Positions 1-8,957 of a stretch of 64,000 nucleotides of DNA are shown piece after piece. The DNA is taken from contig NZ_AYZI01000004.1 in the NCBI RefSeq assembly GCF_001436645.1, positions 36,565 to 100,564 on the forward strand. The letters are read 5' to 3'. The position numbers and the translations under genes are program-made. How positions within the stretch are numbered: the stretch's first letter is position 1; each line of letters starts with the position of its first letter. The stretch is from Fructilactobacillus florum DSM 22689 = JCM 16035. GTDB taxonomy: Bacteria > Bacillota > Bacilli > Lactobacillales > Lactobacillaceae. The notes below the pieces were generated by a model. The model was given only the letters and a program-made list of their open reading frames with translations, made no database searches and was not told the DNA's origin.

Positions 1-3
1 TAT

Positions 4-91
4 GGAGAAGTACTCAAGTGGCTGAAGAGGCGCCCCTGCTAAGGGTGTAGGTCGTTTATACGGCGCGAGAGTTCGAATCTCTCCTTCTCCG
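4..91 (+). tRNA. tRNA-Ser (anticodon GCT)
   Basis: The acceptor stem GGAGAAG at 4-10 pairs with CTTCTCC at 84-90. The anticodon GCT lies at 38-40, and there is a long variable arm typical of class II serine tRNAs before the TTCGAAT T-loop. CCA is not encoded. It is the first of four closely spaced tRNA genes and probably the tail of a larger rRNA or tRNA operon lying to the left. Confidence 0.95.
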
Positions 92-97
92 TTTTTT

Positions 98-170
98 GAC
101 CCGTTGGTCAAGTGGTTTAAGACACTGCCCTTTCACGGCAGTAACATGGGTTCGAATCCCGTACGGGTCA
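98..170 (+). tRNA. tRNA-Glu (anticodon TTC)
   Basis: The anticodon stem CTGCC/GGCAG encloses a loop with TTC at 132-134. The acceptor GACCCGT pairs with ACGGGTC at 163-169, and the T-loop reads TTCGAAT. It lies 6 nt downstream of tRNA-Ser and is presumably cotranscribed with it. Confidence 0.95.
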
Positions 171-186
171 TTTTCATTTTTATTAT

Positions 187-260
<74 letters not shown>

Positions 261-262
261 TT

Positions 263-337
263 GGTCCGTTGGTCCAGTCGGTTTAAGACGCCTGCCTGTC
301 ACGCAGGAGATCACGAGTTCGAGTCTCGTACGGACCG
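263..337 (+). tRNA. tRNA-Asp (anticodon GTC)
   Basis: The anticodon stem CCTGC/GCAGG encloses the loop CTGTCAC with GTC at 298-300. The acceptor GGTCCGT pairs with ACGGACC at 330-336. It is the last tRNA of the cluster and is followed immediately by an intrinsic terminator. Confidence 0.95.
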
Positions 338-340
338 TAA

Positions 341-375
341 AAAAGAACCCTATCATTGATAGGGTTCTTTTTTTG
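341..375 (+). terminator. Intrinsic terminator of the tRNA cluster
   Basis: A perfect stem (AAAGAACCCTATC against GATAGGGTTCTTT) with a three-base loop is followed by a run of T. It ends the tRNA transcript and may also serve the convergent gene that follows. Confidence 0.92.
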
Positions 376-382
376 CCTTTAA

Positions 383-895
383 TTAAATATTTTGTTTTTG
401 CTCGAGAGCTTGATAGCTAGAATCATGGTAATCAACAGTAAAATCGTTTTTGAAATTCTGGTAGGTAATAAAAGCGGCGGCTGCGGTTTTTTTCCAAGCC
501 AAACAATCAAATTCACTTTTCCAAGTCGTTAACAAAATTTTTTGATCTTGATTATTTTCAGCCTTTAAATAGTAAGCACTTTGCAATCCGTTAGGTTGGT
601 GTGGATTACTAATGAAATCACTGGCTCGTGAATTTAAAACTTTTCGATGTTGTTCGTCAGGAGTTACTTGAATGATGTTGAGATAATCATGCCAGTCATC
701 AGTACCGCTGTGATCAACGACACGATAAGTAATCGGGGTAACGAAAATCGGGCTTTTACCTGAATAATCGATTAGTTGAACACCGCTAGTTCCACTAATC
801 CCGGCAAACAAAGCTAACCGGCGCTTGGGGTAGCGCTTTATAATTTGATTGAGAACGGCTTGCGAGCCAAAAGTTACTGAAATTTTATCAATCAT
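383..895 (-). CDS. Antibiotic biosynthesis monooxygenase-like (ABM fold) protein
   Basis: This 170-residue protein resembles the ABM/dimeric ferredoxin-like proteins of lactobacilli. The C-terminal half (about residues 60-155) carries the expected pattern: a stretch like YLNIIQVTPD, a central hydrophobic strand, and an LTTWKSEFDCLAWKKT segment like the W-x(6,8)-F/W pattern of this fold. I chose the start at 895 because GGAG lies 8 nt upstream; the in-frame ATG at 913 overlaps that site and has none of its own. The gene converges on the tRNA terminator. No substrate can be read from the sequence; ABM proteins range from haem degradation to quinone or thiol oxidation. The family call is moderately sure and the function is unknown. 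Confidence 0.6.
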   Translation of the reverse strand: MIDKISVTFGSQAVLNQIIKRYPKRRLALFAGISGTSGVQLIDYSGKSPIFVTPITYRVVDHSGTDDWHDYLNIIQVTPDEQHRKVLNSRASDFISNPHQPNGLQSAYYLKAENNQDQKILLTTWKSEFDCLAWKKTAAAAFITYQNFKNDFTVDYHDSSYQALEQKQNI

Positions 896-989
896 TGTAT
901 TATCTCCATTCAATTTGGTTTACATTTAGTGTAGAATAAAGTACCTTAAGTTAAAAGTAAAATTATTTAAAAATGATGAGGTTAGTAAA

Positions 990-1730
990 ATGCGTGTAAC
1001 TATTTTAGGATTTTACGGTGGGTATCCATTTGCAGGCATTGGGACTAGTAGTTACTTGATTGAAACAGGAACCTACAGACTCTTGTTAGATTGTGGAAGT
1101 GGAGCGTTGTTGGAATTAGAAAAGCACTGTGACCCTTTACAATTAGATGCAGTTTTATTATCTCATTACCATGCTGATCATATTGCTGATTTAGGCGTTT
1201 TACAGTATTATTGGCAACTTCATGACCGACGACCGCGCCGTTCCATTTTGCCAATTTACGGACACCAGCTTGATCAAGCTCATTTTCAGGAATTAACCTG
1301 GCCACATGCAACCCAGCGCCAAGCTTACCTGCCTACACAAGTTAATGAGCTCGGGCCCTTTGAGCTTTCATTTTTGCGGACGGTTCATCCAGTACCAGCC
1401 TTTGCCATACGGATTGTTGAGCGTGCTACCGGGCATGCCCTGATGTACACTGCTGATTCAGCATTTTTTCCAGGACTTACAAAATTGGCGCAGCGGGCAG
1501 ATCTGGTTATTGCAGACACTAACTTTGCTGCTAACGATCACCGAAAGCACTGGCATTTGACATCTGTCGAAGCAGGACGCTTGGCTCGTCAAGCACACGT
1601 TTCACGACTGTTACTTAGTCATTTGCCCCAAACCATTCCACCTGAGCAATTACGTCAAGAGGCTCAGGCAGAGGCCGGTACAAACGTCACCGTTTTATTA
1701 CCATCTCAGGGGCAATCATTAGAAATTTAA
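990..1730 (+). CDS. MBL-fold metal-dependent hydrolase (YhfI/RNase Z-like)
   Basis: This is a 246-residue metallo-beta-lactamase-fold protein. The metal-binding HxHxDH motif is H59-Y-H-A-D-H64, with further ligands in HPVPAF (mid-protein), YTADSAF and the C-terminal LLSHL. The N-terminal GFYGGYPFAG and LLLDCGSG match the small YhfI-type branch related to RNase Z, although the helical exosite arm of true tRNase Z is not evident. A GAGG site precedes the ATG. The gene starts 95 nt from the divergent ABM gene and lies 20 nt before mecA, so it may be cotranscribed with mecA. The enzyme class is clear; the natural substrate (RNA or a phosphodiester) is not. Confidence 0.8.
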   Translation: MRVTILGFYGGYPFAGIGTSSYLIETGTYRLLLDCGSGALLELEKHCDPLQLDAVLLSHYHADHIADLGVLQYYWQLHDRRPRRSILPIYGHQLDQAHFQELTWPHATQRQAYLPTQVNELGPFELSFLRTVHPVPAFAIRIVERATGHALMYTADSAFFPGLTKLAQRADLVIADTNFAANDHRKHWHLTSVEAGRLARQAHVSRLLLSHLPQTIPPEQLRQEAQAEAGTNVTVLLPSQGQSLEI

Positions 1731-1750
1731 TGAACTAAAGAGGGATCACA

Positions 1751-2407
1751 GTGAAATTTAAAAAAACGAATGAAGATACAATTAAAGTCTGGGTCGATAA
1801 GGCTGATTTAAAAAAGAGGCATATTAATTTAATGGAACTGGTTGAGGATCAGGATAAGATTGAGGACTTTTTTTATCAAATTCTAGAAGAAGTTGATGTC
1901 AATCATGAATTTTCCAATAATGAGTTAGTTTCATTCCAAGTTATGCCAGTTGCAAGTGGGTTTGAATTAATCATTAGCAAGGATGAAAAATTGGTCGCTA
2001 AGATGACTTCTAGTGTCGCTGAACCAGGAGAAAAGCCAGGTGGCGATGAGTTTGATGAAGAGCACTTACAGCGAACGGTTGCACTCCAGTTCACTAATTT
2101 TGATGATCTAGTTGCTGCCAGTCAAGCCTTGAGTAAGGCATCGCGTCCTACTGGAGTTGAACTGCAGAGTGCACTTTATCGTAATCAACAAGGGTATGAA
2201 TTAATTTTAACTTACCGACTGCTACCTAGTGGCGCTACTACTGATTTTTCCGCGGTTAATCAGAAATTAGTTCAGATTGATAACCAACTTGCGCTGGGCT
2301 ACGAATACGGAAAGTTAAGTCCCCAAGAACCAGTTTATATTGAGAAAAATGACCGTCAGTTGCTGGGAAAGCAGGCGTTGCCGACATTAAATCAGTATTT
2401 TGGTTAG
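1751..2407 (+). CDS. mecA: Adaptor protein MecA
   Basis: MecA is the substrate adaptor that delivers proteins such as the competence regulator ComK to ClpC-ClpP. The 218-residue length is normal. The N-terminal substrate-binding domain (about 1-80, beginning MKFKKTNEDTIKVWV) and the C-terminal ClpC-binding domain (about 110-218) are joined by an acidic linker rich in E, P and G. The start is GTG at 1751 with AGAGGGAT upstream. It precedes coiA, the arrangement usual in lactobacilli, where mecA and competence genes are neighbours. spx, often found just upstream in this group, is not present here; an MBL-fold hydrolase takes that place. Confidence 0.95.
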   Translation: MKFKKTNEDTIKVWVDKADLKKRHINLMELVEDQDKIEDFFYQILEEVDVNHEFSNNELVSFQVMPVASGFELIISKDEKLVAKMTSSVAEPGEKPGGDEFDEEHLQRTVALQFTNFDDLVAASQALSKASRPTGVELQSALYRNQQGYELILTYRLLPSGATTDFSAVNQKLVQIDNQLALGYEYGKLSPQEPVYIEKNDRQLLGKQALPTLNQYFG

Positions 2408-2443
2408 AAAATAATCATTTACGTATTTAACTGGGGTCTACAA

Positions 2444-3529
2444 ATGTTAACAGCATGGAATCAGTACCATCAGTTAATTACAGCTAAGGGAGCCAAAGCA
2501 GGTCAACCTTATGTCTGCCCGGGATGTCACCAGCCAGTGATTTTAAAACGTGGTCAACAAAAGTTAGCACACTTTGCGCATCAACAGCACCAATTGTGTG
2601 GATCCAGTGAGAGCGAAAGCCCGGAACATCTGCAGGGGAAATGGTTTTTAGCCACTGATCTAAGGACGATTTTTCCTCGAGTTACTTTGGAAAGTTATCT
2701 GCACGCGATCCGCCAACGAGCCGACATCAGGTGCGATCAGGTGGTCTTTGAGTACCAGTGTAGTCCGTTATCAACCCAGCGACTTTCTGAAAGAATTTAT
2801 GGATACGCCCAAATTCAGTTAGTTTCTTTCTGGATTCTTGGGAATCGATATTATCAGCAACGTTGTACTGCTTCTTCAGTGCAACGTTTTTTACGTTTTC
2901 GAAAGACAATTGGATATTATCTGGTTTTTTTACTAGAACCACAAAATCAGTATCGCTTGCGGTATCAGATCCAATTACACGATCACCGCCTGCAGTTTCA
3001 AGAACGGAGTTTTACTAGTTTTCAAGCTGTGCAGCATTTTTGGAGCAAGGAGCATTTGCAAACCAAGAAACCCGAGTCACTTAGCCATGTAACAAAAACT
3101 GTGGCACGGCGATTGCAGCACGGACAGGCTCCCTATCTCGAACTTCAGTTAAGTTGTTATCAGGCCGGGTATAACCTATTGGGATGCCCGTTGATTGTAC
3201 ATTGGCCACGGTTCCAGTCCCCACTAATGAAACCAGATTGGCTGGGATGGCGAGTTCGTTGCCTCTTATTGTTGCAAACTAGGCGTGAAATAGCAGTAAC
3301 AACCCATTATCAAAGATCTTGCAACTTGATTCGGAGACGAGCAACGTATCCGTGTTTGCACGATGTGAACAATCTGATTTTTGCTCAGTTTGAGGTTTTC
3401 TTAACGGCACTAATTCGACAGCGTTTGGTGCAAAGAACTCCAACAGGAGTGATCCTGCTAAAAAAAATCCCGTGGTTTTCGGACACTTCTGTTAAACTAA
3501 AGGAAATTACAAAACAGGAGGGGAAATAA
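2444..3529 (+). CDS. coiA: Competence protein CoiA
   Basis: CoiA is a cytosolic competence-induced protein needed for recombination of incoming single-stranded DNA. The 361-residue protein shows the family order: an N-terminal Zn-binding-like motif (C25-P-G-C28, then H43 and H46), an ESPEH segment near residue 58, and a restriction-endonuclease-like core in which D...EYQ-x-SPLS (about residues 95-106) matches the E-x-Q nuclease motif. GGGG lies 8 nt before the ATG. Its stop TAA overlaps the pepF start by one base, so the two are translationally coupled, as in many Firmicutes. Together with the comE genes at 49215-52658 it suggests at least a remnant DNA-uptake system. Confidence 0.92.
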   Translation: MLTAWNQYHQLITAKGAKAGQPYVCPGCHQPVILKRGQQKLAHFAHQQHQLCGSSESESPEHLQGKWFLATDLRTIFPRVTLESYLHAIRQRADIRCDQVVFEYQCSPLSTQRLSERIYGYAQIQLVSFWILGNRYYQQRCTASSVQRFLRFRKTIGYYLVFLLEPQNQYRLRYQIQLHDHRLQFQERSFTSFQAVQHFWSKEHLQTKKPESLSHVTKTVARRLQHGQAPYLELQLSCYQAGYNLLGCPLIVHWPRFQSPLMKPDWLGWRVRCLLLLQTRREIAVTTHYQRSCNLIRRRATYPCLHDVNNLIFAQFEVFLTALIRQRLVQRTPTGVILLKKIPWFSDTSVKLKEITKQEGK

Positions 3530-5328
3530 TGACTGCCAAAGCATTGCCTAAAAGAAGTGAGGTTGATCCTCAATTAACGTGGGATTTAACCACTATTTTT
3601 GCTAACCAAGCAGATTTTCAAGCAGAGTTAGCGGCTGTAAAAACGTTGGCACAACAGTTAAAAAAGACAGCAGTGCCTAAATTTATTAGTGCAAACACGC
3701 TTCAAGCAGCGACCGAACAGGTTTTGCAGTTAAATCGAAGATTTGAAAAGGTGCGCGTCTTTGCAGAGTTACAAAATGATGTGGAAACTACTGTACCAAG
3801 TACCCAAGCAGCCCTTGTTCAAACTGAACAGCTTGATAATTTAGTCAGTGAAGCTCAGGCATGGTATCCTAATGCGGTGGTAGCCACTGGAGCTACTTTG
3901 ATTACTACTTGGTTAAAGAGCTATCCGTCATTACAGACTTACCATCGTTTCCTAGAACTAAATTTGCGAGCTGCTGGACACTTGCTTCCAGTAAATCAGG
4001 AACAGTTATTAGCGCAGGCAACTCAAATTTTTAATGCGCCAGAAAAAATTTTTAATCAGCTGGATAGTAGTGACTTACCGTTTCCAACGGTAACTGATGA
4101 ACAGGGAAACCGAGTACAGCTTTCAAATGGTCGCTACGGATTACTATTAGAATCAACTCAGCAAGCAGTGCGGGCTGAGACTTTTCACAAGACTTATGAA
4201 GTTTACCAGCAATTTCAAAATACGTTTGCCACAACTTTAGGTAGTCAAGTAAATGCTAATAACTTTAGTGCCCGAGTTCATCATTTTGAAAGTGCACAGG
4301 CACAGGCGCTATTCGAAAATGAAGTACCCCAATCGGTGCTTGACACTTTAATAACAGAAGTTCACCGTCACCTGCCACTTTTACAGCGCTACGTGGCTTT
4401 ACGTAAGCGTTTTTTGCACACGGAACAACTGCACATGTATGATATGTATGTTCCCTTAGCGACTTCGCCTCAAACCAAATATACGTTTGCTGAAGCAAAA
4501 CAGCTGGCACGACAAGCCTTGCAGGTCCTTGGACCAACTTACCAGCAACTGATGGAGACCGCTTTTAAGCAACGTTGGATCGATGTGGTTGAAAATGAAA
4601 ATAAGCGAACGGGAGCATACTCTAGCGGATCATACGATACAAATCCGTTTATTTTGTTAAACTGGCAAGATAATCTAAATAATGTATATACTCTAGTACA
4701 TGAAATGGGACACAGCATCCATAGTGCCATGACTAGAAAGCATCAACCTTATCAAACCGGTGATTATTCTATTTTTGTGGCTGAAATTGCGTCCACAACT
4801 AACGAAAATTTATTGACTGACTATCTTTTAGAGCATACTACGGATGACAATCTCAAAAAATACATTCTGAGTCTCTATCTCGAAGGGTTTAAAGGCACAA
4901 TTTTCCGCCAGACGCAGTTCGCAGAATTTGAAAAATTAATTCATCACGAGGCTCAGCGGGGGACTCCACTAACTGCTAGTCAATTAAACCAGTGGTATCT
5001 GCAACTTAATTCGCAATACTACGGTCCCGATTTACAAGCCGATCCTGAAATTCAACTGGAGTGGGCTCGTATTCCTCATTTTTACTATGATTTTTATGTA
5101 TATCAGTATGCTACTGGTTATGCTGCGGCCATTAATTTGGCAGGAAACTTGGAAACAGGGGGACAAACTGCTCGGCGCCAGTACTTTAGCTACTTGCAGG
5201 CCGGCAATTCAAAAGCGCCACTAGATATTATGAAAATGGCAGGGGTCGCAATGGATCAATCAGCTTACCTAACTAAGGCCTTTACCCAGTTTGAAAAGCG
5301 ACTAGCTGCATTAGAAAAATTAATTTAA
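3529..5328 (+). CDS. pepF: Oligoendopeptidase F (M3B metallopeptidase)
   Basis: PepF is a cytosolic zinc peptidase that cleaves peptides of roughly 7-17 residues. The 599-residue protein has the M3 active site H391-E-M-G-H395 with the downstream glutamate in FVAEIAST, and the family regions GSYDTNPFILLNW and RIPHFYYDFYVYQYATG. AGGAGG precedes the ATG, which overlaps the coiA stop by one base. The gene ends at a clear intrinsic terminator. Likely roles are peptide nutrition and protein turnover. Confidence 0.96.
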   Translation: MTAKALPKRSEVDPQLTWDLTTIFANQADFQAELAAVKTLAQQLKKTAVPKFISANTLQAATEQVLQLNRRFEKVRVFAELQNDVETTVPSTQAALVQTEQLDNLVSEAQAWYPNAVVATGATLITTWLKSYPSLQTYHRFLELNLRAAGHLLPVNQEQLLAQATQIFNAPEKIFNQLDSSDLPFPTVTDEQGNRVQLSNGRYGLLLESTQQAVRAETFHKTYEVYQQFQNTFATTLGSQVNANNFSARVHHFESAQAQALFENEVPQSVLDTLITEVHRHLPLLQRYVALRKRFLHTEQLHMYDMYVPLATSPQTKYTFAEAKQLARQALQVLGPTYQQLMETAFKQRWIDVVENENKRTGAYSSGSYDTNPFILLNWQDNLNNVYTLVHEMGHSIHSAMTRKHQPYQTGDYSIFVAEIASTTNENLLTDYLLEHTTDDNLKKYILSLYLEGFKGTIFRQTQFAEFEKLIHHEAQRGTPLTASQLNQWYLQLNSQYYGPDLQADPEIQLEWARIPHFYYDFYVYQYATGYAAAINLAGNLETGGQTARRQYFSYLQAGNSKAPLDIMKMAGVAMDQSAYLTKAFTQFEKRLAALEKLI

Positions 5329-5348
5329 AAACCGCTTAGGCGGTTTTT
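5327..5348. terminator. Bidirectional terminator between pepF and spxH
   Basis: The stem AAAAACCGC/GCGGTTTTT with a four-base loop lies directly after the pepF stop. It has T-runs on both strands, so it can terminate pepF and the convergent spxH. Confidence 0.88.
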
Positions 5349-5913
5349 AAAGAATATGAAGATGAGAGTTCGCCGGTGCTTGTGGTTTTTTATTTGTCTC
5401 CAGCCGGCTACACAATTCAAATAGCTTGGAATACTCGATATCTTGGATGCGGATCCCCTTGTCAGCAGTAGCGCAGTCAAACAGCACCAAACAATCATGA
5501 TTGCTCACGCCCATTTCGCGGGACAGCTGTTGATCAGACTGTAAAGCTTTTTCACAGAGTTCTGAATTTCGATCAGTTTTGAACATTTGTAAATCAAGCT
5601 GGTTATTCTGCGCAATCTGCCAAACTAGCTCTTCGGAATAAGTTTGTTTTTTGATAAGCAGAGCTTCTTGTAGTTCAGTTAAAAACGAACGCCCCTTCTT
5701 ACAGCCTTGAAAAAGCGCAGCTTTATAATCTAACGTAAGATGGTAAGCATCTAGGTTACCAGTTAATCCCTCACTAACGGTACTAAGCTCAAACACGGGA
5801 ATAAATTTAATCCGGACTTTTTGTTGGAGGGCAGTGGCTACTTTTGTAACGTCTTTTTCAGCGGAAATACACTTCGTACAAGTGGGATTAACGAAGAGAT
5901 ACATTTCAAGCAT
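5347..5913 (-). CDS. spxH: ClpXP adaptor SpxH (YjbH family, DsbA/thioredoxin fold)
   Basis: SpxH/YjbH binds the redox regulator Spx and speeds its degradation by ClpXP. The protein starts MLEMYLFVNP and carries the thioredoxin-like C12-T-K-C15 near the N-terminus, followed by the family stretch ending GCKKGRSFLTELQEALL. I chose 5913 (188 codons) because GAAAGGG lies just upstream on the reverse strand; the longer open frame to 6045 has no ribosome site and runs through AT-rich promoter DNA. It is divergent from relQ, an arrangement shared with Bacillus yjbH-yjbM. clpX is also in this window at 60219. Confidence 0.88.
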   Translation of the reverse strand: MLEMYLFVNPTCTKCISAEKDVTKVATALQQKVRIKFIPVFELSTVSEGLTGNLDAYHLTLDYKAALFQGCKKGRSFLTELQEALLIKKQTYSEELVWQIAQNNQLDLQMFKTDRNSELCEKALQSDQQLSREMGVSNHDCLVLFDCATADKGIRIQDIEYSKLFELCSRLETNKKPQAPANSHLHIL

Positions 5914-6002
5914 AATTAAACCCTTTCGTGAACTTAAGCTTTTCTTATAGATTAATGTACTTTCAAGAATAACAAATTTTTCCTGATTTTCAATTAATTT
6001 GT

Positions 6003-6033
6003 TTGTGAAGCATAAAAATAAATGTGATATGAT
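6003..6033 (+). promoter_or_regulatory. Probable relQ operon promoter (extended -10)
   Basis: TATGAT at 6028-6033 is preceded by TGA, giving an extended -10. The best -35 is TTGTGA at 6003-6008 with a loose 19-nt spacing. It lies 34 nt before the GTG start of relQ. Confidence 0.5.
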
Positions 6034-6066
6034 TAGCAAAGACATTAGTAGAATTGGGGTGGTTCC

Positions 6067-6693
6067 GTGATTGAAGACTGGGATTTATTCCTTTTTCCCT
6101 ACGAACAAGCTGCTAAAGAATGGAAAGATAAATTACGTGGCATTCGTAACGAATATCAAAGTCGTAATCAGCAGTCACCAATTGAATTTGTGACTAGCAG
6201 AATTAAGGCAATTGATAGCATCCAAGAAAAAATGAAACGGCGTCAGATTACTTCCGATCGTTTATCAGAAGACATGGAAGATATTTGTGGCTTGCGAATT
6301 ATGTGCCCATTTTTAGACGATATTTATACCGTAGTTGAAATTTTGCGCAAACGAAATGATATCAGTATTATCTCAGAAAGAGACTACGTGAATAATGAAA
6401 AAGAAAGTGGCTATCGATCTTACCACATTGTATTTTCATATTCGCTACAATTAGTCGATGGGACACGTCAGATTTTAGTTGAAATTCAAATTCGTACCCT
6501 GGCAATGAATTTTTGGGCAACATTGGAGCACTCACTTAATTATAAACACGGTGATACTTTCCCAACAGAAATTCATACGCGGCTGCAAAAAGCCTCAGAA
6601 AAAGCTTTTCAGCTTGATGAAGAGATGTCTCAAATCAGACATGAACTAGAAAAGAGTAATCCTGCCACGCCGGCAGAACAAGAGGAACATTAA
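6067..6693 (+). CDS. relQ: Small alarmone synthetase RelQ ((p)ppGpp synthetase)
   Basis: RelQ transfers pyrophosphate from ATP to GTP or GDP to make (p)ppGpp, independent of the ribosome. The 208-residue length and lack of hydrolase, TGS or ACT domains fit the SAS1/RelQ class. Conserved synthetase motifs are visible: SRIKAIDSIQEKM, DICGLRIMCPF, GYRSYHIVF and EIQIRTLAMNFWATLEHSLNYK. The start is GTG at 6067 with GGGGTGG upstream. It is followed after 2 nt by nadK, the same pairing as yjbM-ppnK in Bacillus, so the alarmone enzyme and NADP synthesis share a transcript. Confidence 0.95.
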   Translation: MIEDWDLFLFPYEQAAKEWKDKLRGIRNEYQSRNQQSPIEFVTSRIKAIDSIQEKMKRRQITSDRLSEDMEDICGLRIMCPFLDDIYTVVEILRKRNDISIISERDYVNNEKESGYRSYHIVFSYSLQLVDGTRQILVEIQIRTLAMNFWATLEHSLNYKHGDTFPTEIHTRLQKASEKAFQLDEEMSQIRHELEKSNPATPAEQEEH

Positions 6694-6695
6694 TA

Positions 6696-7505
6696 ATGCG
6701 GATTGCAATCTATGGAAATGATCGAAAAACTTCTAGTGAAGTTGCTACTAAATTATCACAATTAATCCAAAGCTCAGACGAACTCGTTTTAGACGAATTA
6801 AATCCGGAAGTGGTAATTTCGGTTGGTGGGGACGGGACGTTACTGTCTGCTTTTCACCACTACAATGATTTGACAGAAAAAGTTCGTTTTGTGGGAATTC
6901 ACACTGGTCACTTAGGATTTTATACGGATTGGCGTGATAATGAAGTTGAACAATTGGTTAGTAGTTTAGAACATGATAACGGGCAAAGTGTTAGTTATCC
7001 GCTCTTAGATATTGAAGTGTCGTATTCTGATCGAGGTAGCAGTGATTACATGGTGGCTCTGAATGAATCAACGGTCAAAAAATTATTTGGGACAATGGTC
7101 GCTAAAGTATATATTAAGGATCAGTTATTTGAGAATTTTCGAGGAGATGGGCTTTGCATTTCAACACCGACAGGCTCAACTGCTTATAACAAGTCCGTCG
7201 GTGGTGCTATTATTTCTCCGAACTTTAATGCCGTGCAGGTGGCTGAGATGGCATCGATTAACAATCGGGTATTTCGCACGATTGGTTCCCCAATTATCGT
7301 ACCACCAACGGAATCGGTGACAATTGTTCCTATGGTTTCCTTGCATAATGTTCTAACGTGTGATCAGTTGCTGATTGTTGATCGCCCGATCAAAGCAATT
7401 ACTTACCGAATCTCGCAGCGCCGCATCTATTTTGCAAAATATCGGCATACTCATTTTTGGGAGCGCGTTGGAAACTCCTTCATTGGAGATGATCTAGATG
7501 ATTAG
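6696..7505 (+). CDS. nadK: NAD kinase
   Basis: It phosphorylates NAD to NADP. The 269-residue protein has the diagnostic G44-G-D-G47 phosphate-binding motif (VGGDGTLLSAF), the NE motif in ALNESTVKK, and the glycine-rich DGLCISTPTGSTAYNKSVGG region. It starts 2 nt after relQ and overlaps the next gene by 8 nt, indicating tight translational coupling. Confidence 0.96.
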   Translation: MRIAIYGNDRKTSSEVATKLSQLIQSSDELVLDELNPEVVISVGGDGTLLSAFHHYNDLTEKVRFVGIHTGHLGFYTDWRDNEVEQLVSSLEHDNGQSVSYPLLDIEVSYSDRGSSDYMVALNESTVKKLFGTMVAKVYIKDQLFENFRGDGLCISTPTGSTAYNKSVGGAIISPNFNAVQVAEMASINNRVFRTIGSPIIVPPTESVTIVPMVSLHNVLTCDQLLIVDRPIKAITYRISQRRIYFAKYRHTHFWERVGNSFIGDDLDD

Positions 7506-8382
7506 CTATCAATGGTACCATCAAGGTTCGCAGCCGCTGTTACTGCGAACCTTTTTGTTCCAGCAGGGAGTAACGCGGACATTATTAAAACGGATTAAAT
7601 ATCACGGTGGCTCCCTGTTGGTTAATCAAATTGCGGTTCATAGTGATTTCTCAGTGCAACCGGGCGCTTTAGTGCAAATTATTTTGCCACCCGAGCCGCA
7701 AAATCCAGTGTTACAGGTCTCCGATTTACCAATTGAAATTCTACTTGAAACCGAAAATTATTTAGTGGTGAATAAACCAGTCCCACTGGCAACGGTGCCA
7801 TCACGACTTCATCCACGAGATACCTTAGCTAACCGAGTTTTGGGTTATTTTGTGCGCTCAAAAGCTGCCAGTCAAGTTATTCATGTAGTCAATCGGTTAG
7901 ATCGAGAAACGAGTGGTCCCGTTATTTTTGCCAAAAATGCCTTAGCACATGCAATTTTGGACCAAAAATTTCAAACGCACGAGATTCATAAATTTTACGT
8001 GGCTGGGCTACAAGGGCGGATTCCATGGCGTCATGCTGAGATCAACTTACCGCTGGGCAGAATGGAAGGGTCGTTCTTAAAAAGAACGGTTCGCGGAGAT
8101 GGCAAACCATCGCGGACGGAATTTTGGCGGGAACGATTTACTACGACACGTTCCTTAGTTAAAGTCCAGTTACACACGGGGCGGACGCATCAAATTCGGG
8201 TTCATTTTGCAGCACTGGGTTATCCGCTATTGGGGGACTGGTTATACAACGACCATCCCACGGATTTTTCACATCAGGCATTGCATTGTTATCAGATGTC
8301 CTTTTGGAGCCCGTTGGATCGGCGCCAATTAACGGTTACGGTACCACTGCCAGCTTATTTTCAGACCCTAATTCCAGATTAA
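7498..8382 (+). CDS. RluA-family pseudouridine synthase (YjbO-like)
   Basis: It isomerises uridine to pseudouridine in rRNA or tRNA. The 294-residue protein has a short S4-like N-terminus (about 1-65) and the catalytic motif NRLDRETSG, in which the Asp is the nucleophile; GRTHQIRVHF and YPLLGD further match the RluA family. It overlaps nadK by 8 nt. The order relQ-nadK-rluA-type gene is the common Firmicute arrangement. The exact target uridine cannot be told from the sequence. Confidence 0.92.
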   Translation: MISYQWYHQGSQPLLLRTFLFQQGVTRTLLKRIKYHGGSLLVNQIAVHSDFSVQPGALVQIILPPEPQNPVLQVSDLPIEILLETENYLVVNKPVPLATVPSRLHPRDTLANRVLGYFVRSKAASQVIHVVNRLDRETSGPVIFAKNALAHAILDQKFQTHEIHKFYVAGLQGRIPWRHAEINLPLGRMEGSFLKRTVRGDGKPSRTEFWRERFTTTRSLVKVQLHTGRTHQIRVHFAALGYPLLGDWLYNDHPTDFSHQALHCYQMSFWSPLDRRQLTVTVPLPAYFQTLIPD

Positions 8383-8416
8383 AATTTAAGTGCTATGATT
8401 AGAAATGGAGAAGCTT

Positions 8417-8953
8417 ATGACGAATCACATTGTACTTTTTGAACCACTAATGCCAGCCAATACAGGTAATATTGCTCGAACTTGTGCTGGGACAGACACG
8501 GTCTTAGATCTCATTAAACCGTTGGGATTTAAAATTGACGATAAACATTTAAAACGAGCTGGGTTGGATTATTGGGATCAAGTTCAGGTACATGTTCATG
8601 AAAACTTACCGTCCTTTTATCAGACGATTGCTGATCCCGAACATGAACTATTTCTTGTTTCCAAATTTGGAACAACGGTTTATAGTAATCGTGATTATAC
8701 GAATTCAGATCATGAATATTACTTTTTATTTGGTAAGGAAACCACGGGGTTGCCTGCTGGGTTTGAGCAACAACATGCCGATCAGACAATTCGCATTCCG
8801 CAAAATGATGATCATATTCGGGCGTTGAATGTTTCGAATACCTGTGCAATTGTAATTTATGAGGTTCTCCGCCAACAGCAGTTTGGATCATTGGACCAGG
8901 TTCACCACTATGAGCATGACAAATTAGCAGCTTACAAAGCAAAAATGGGGTGA
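8417..8953 (+). CDS. trmL: tRNA (cytidine(34)-2'-O)-methyltransferase TrmL
   Basis: TrmL is a SPOUT-fold methyltransferase that modifies the wobble position of leucine tRNAs. The N-terminus [19 protein letters not shown], the [10 protein letters not shown] segment and the C-terminal [20 protein letters not shown] are the knotted SAM-binding motifs of the CspR/TrmL family. I placed the start at 8417, six bases after GGAG; an in-frame ATG at 8405 overlaps that site. It lies 4 nt before ftsK. Confidence 0.93.
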   Translation: MTNHIVLFEPLMPANTGNIARTCAGTDTVLDLIKPLGFKIDDKHLKRAGLDYWDQVQVHVHENLPSFYQTIADPEHELFLVSKFGTTVYSNRDYTNSDHEYYFLFGKETTGLPAGFEQQHADQTIRIPQNDDHIRALNVSNTCAIVIYEVLRQQQFGSLDQVHHYEHDKLAAYKAKMG

Positions 8954-8957
8954 TTTT